DNA from: Glandiceps talaboti
Taxonomy: Eukaryota; Hemichordata; Enteropneusta; Spengelidae
Assembly: GCF_964340395.1 (NCBI RefSeq)
Contig: NC_135552.1
Coordinates: forward strand, 7,226,994-7,290,993
Reading direction: 5' to 3'
Length of the DNA stretch: 64,000 nt
Below are positions 63,001 to 64,000 of this stretch, one piece after another. The notes under the pieces were generated by a model, which worked only from the letters and a program-made list of their open reading frames with translations, did not search any database and was not told the DNA's origin. How positions within the stretch are numbered: the stretch's first letter is position 1; each line of letters starts with the position of its first letter. The position numbers were made by a program, and so were the translations under genes.

Positions 63001-63213
63001 AAATAGTACATTTCATTGCCTATGACACCATTAACACTTCTGTTCTACAAATACTCTAGATGTCAGGCCATAGTATTGAGACTAAATGTGTCAAATTGAC
63101 AGTATTCATCATGTACATATACCTACCGGGCCACACTAGCGTTTCATCTTTCAGTTCACATACACTGTCAAGTGAATTCAACATTGTCAGTGCACTTCCT
63201 TCAAACATACGAC
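55728..63213 (-). CDS. PNKD-like metallo-beta-lactamase hydrolase, 3' part (gene model)
   Basis: Four minus-strand exons (63213-63127, 60202-60135, 58701-58654, 55901-55728) join in frame into 124 residues plus stop. They match the C-terminal third of PNKD, a glyoxalase II-type metallo-beta-lactamase hydrolase, in order: GRMFEG, WPGHEYA (the His is a metal ligand of the fold), F-A-x-x-V-x-P-x-N, a W-V/R-K-rich linker, then CPSSIGEEKTYNPFLR. The beta-lactamase core with the THxHxDH motif must be on exons beyond 64000. HAGH (glyoxalase II) is the nearest alternative; the CPSxxGEExxYNPFLR tail favours PNKD. Vertebrate PNKD is linked to glutathione metabolism and synaptic regulation; its role here is inferred only. 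Confidence 0.82.
56234..58483. repeat. Minisatellite, 58-bp unit, about 39 copies
   Basis: Unit: TGATTTCATATAATTATAAG, ATATGTTGTACACTGACACA, ATGACATCATAGTTACAG. Copies are highly similar; near 56815-57020 several are shortened by 10-12 bp. It fills most of the last intron of the PNKD-like gene. Each unit carries TGACATCA, one base from the CRE/ATF site. Confidence 0.97.
58484..58598. repeat. Inverted repeat at the end of the minisatellite
   Basis: GAGAAACATAGTTATATTTC and the next 16 bases (58484-58519) pair with 58563-58598 with one mismatch (CCATGG against CCGTGG). The spacer has AACGTTGACGTT. It abuts the last 58-bp unit. Confidence 0.85.
58654..58701 (-). CDS. PNKD-like gene, 48-nt linker exon
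   Basis: Acceptor GTCCAATGTAG, donor GTAAGT. Encodes NKLRWVAEKRKGRIMT in phase 0-0. It fills exactly the gap between VDPDNEDLK and CPSSIGEE and keeps the frame; the W-V...K-R-K pattern fits this part of PNKD. An earlier GTAGAA donor would break the frame. Confidence 0.8.
58960..59570. repeat. Tandem repeat, about 66-bp unit, about 9 copies
   Basis: GGTAAAATGCTATTACAGGT followed by ACTGAGAATAAGTCCACCTT and CTTGTTCTATTTTGACC. Located in the second intron of the PNKD-like gene. Confidence 0.93.
59840..60090. repeat. CATC trinucleotide-type microsatellite region
   Basis: Interrupted ATC/CATC repeats with CTAATC variants. Frames over it (Ile/Ser/His runs) are not genes. Confidence 0.95.
60135..60202 (-). 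CDS. PNKD-like gene, exon with HEY zinc ligand
   Basis: Acceptor TTTTAAAATAG, donor GTATTT. Encodes HEYARDDLKFASNVDPDNED then LK, phase 1 to 0, 68 nt. The His of HEY completes the metal site begun upstream. Confidence 0.88.
60366..60570. repeat. Short tandem repeat, about 55-60-bp unit, 4-5 copies
   Basis: GGGGAACCCTGGTGAAA and GGGAATCAGCTCAAATTTAT alternate, with the last copies diverged. Confidence 0.85.
61288..61752. repeat. Hairpin bounded by a 26-bp direct repeat
   Basis: CATGCTACACTTTAAGATAG and CAAGA (about 61337-61362) is complementary to 61501-61530. AAAGACTAATTTCCACTAAC plus TACCA occurs at about 61289 and 61729 on either side. No gene. It lies in an intron of the PNKD-like gene. 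Confidence 0.75.
62432..62772. mobile_element. MITE, copy 3 of 3
   Basis: Ends AATTGTGTGGTACCGATTAC and GTAACCGGAACCAAACAATT are inverted repeats. The body matches 22251-22588, including AGATGTACAGCGATTACAGA and AGTTTAGAGTTGGCAGTGAA. It lies in an intron of the PNKD-like gene. Confidence 0.85.
63127..63213 (-). CDS. PNKD-like gene, exon with GRMFEG...WPG
   Basis: Acceptor TTATTTTCCAG, donor GTAGGT. Encodes GRMFEGSALTMLNSL and ELKDETLVWPG, phase 1-1, 87 nt. The first Gly is split with the upstream exon, which is not in this window; 63214-64000 contains no further exon. Confidence 0.85.
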
Positions 63214-63640
63214 CTGGAAAATAAACCGAACAATGTATATTATATTTGTATAAATTTTTCTTAGTTTTTTTCCCTTTTTATTTTAAAATTTTCATTTTTT
63301 TTTTTTAGATTTTGGTAATAGGAATTGCTCCCAGTGATTTTCTTGTTATGCAGACACAGTCTGAGACTGTTTGATATATACACACATAAACAATTATCAC
63401 ACGTATCTACAACAGGGTTATGTTGCATGCTCTATATCACGTATCAAGTTACGAAATTCATCATTTTTCAATTTCCTGCATGATGTTTACACAGCAGTAA
63501 TCTATCTAGGATATATTTACAACTGCTGACACCGGACTGTGGACAACCGGAACCTGTTTGTCACGAGACTGTAGACAAACAGAACCTGTTACAAACATGG
63601 AAAGTAAACAAATGAATTGGATTAATACTACTTGGCTCAG

Positions 63641-63859
63641 CATGTTGGAACAGTACAGACTTGCATTACACACCATACCAGGTAGTTTGATAAGAACAGA
63701 TTTATGGCCTCTTTATGTGTACATGAATTACCAGGGGAACTGGAAATTTGTTTGTAAACGTGAACTATTATTATGTAAAGTGGCCATAAAACTGTTCTTA
63801 TCAAACTACCTGGTATGGTGTGTAATGCAAGTAATACAAGTCTCTGTACTTCCAACATG
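63641..63859. mobile_element. Fold-back MITE-like hairpin
   Basis: CATGTTGGAA at 63641 pairs with TTCCAACATG ending 63859. The arms continue about 85 bp with small differences (CTTGCATTACACACCATACC, AGGTAGTTTGATAAGAACAG), around a 45-bp centre. Frames on both strands read through the arms and are not genes. Confidence 0.8.
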
Positions 63860-64000
63860 TGTTAATATCATAACTAGGCAAAGCCCATAAGCTCGCACAA
63901 GGAGATTCATTTGTGACCGGCTGCCTCGCGATGATATTGTAGATAGCGCCCTCCGCGTGGAGAATGCACATAGCATACAGAACGTGCATGCATTGTCATT

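Overview
The window is AT-rich, non-coding-dominated metazoan DNA, very probably from a marine invertebrate. It has long introns with GT-AG borders, modular extracellular exons of class 1-1 phase, and dense small transposons, microsatellites and fold-back repeats. Nothing in it fixes the phylum. There are no operons, ribosome binding sites or prokaryotic genes. Nearly all open frames of 60-110 codons are chance or repeat-derived.

Two real genes are visible. Gene 1 (+ strand, coding span 19539-44669) has 16 coding exons that join without a frame break into 641 codons: a signal peptide, eight LDL-receptor class A (LDLa) modules each on its own phase 1-1 exon, and a zona pellucida (ZP) domain on the last six exons. 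The LDLa exons alternate between two types (A,B,A,B,...), so the array grew by duplication of a two-exon cassette. The seventh module carries an in-frame TGA; skipping that exon would keep the frame. No membrane anchor follows the ZP domain. Gene 2 (- strand, 63213 down to 55728, 5' part outside the window) is the C-terminal end of a PNKD-like metallo-beta-lactamase hydrolase of the glyoxalase II group. Its four exons encode the zinc-ligand motif WPGHEY and the NPFLR tail; a 2.2 kb, 58-bp-unit minisatellite sits in its last intron.

The rest is mobile and repetitive DNA. 1-7000: a 360-bp tandem repeat and two nested families of inverted-repeat elements with poly-G ends. 7297-10215: a long inverted repeat holding a broken PIF1-type helicase fragment. 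12615-14227: a DNA transposon with ~220-bp terminal inverted repeats (TIRs) and a broken transposase whose N-terminal half is inverted. 14600-19000: a rearranged segmental duplication around a cluster of TA repeats and perfect hairpins. Introns of gene 1: a LINE fragment, a tRNA-like sequence, a solo LTR with 4-bp target duplication, another poly-G element inserted in a minisatellite, and several tandem repeats. 46060-48190: a decayed LINE on the minus strand, interrupted by a second LINE 3' end with an 11-bp target duplication. 54085-54390: a tRNA-derived SINE.

The most interesting signal is at 16780-17232. The hairpins there carry what read as hammerhead self-cleaving ribozymes: a complete three-stem motif on the minus strand (17111-17163), and a second motif present on both strands of a perfect 73-bp palindrome. 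Such ribozymes are known in Penelope-like elements and retrozymes, but no protein-coding part of such an element is visible here.
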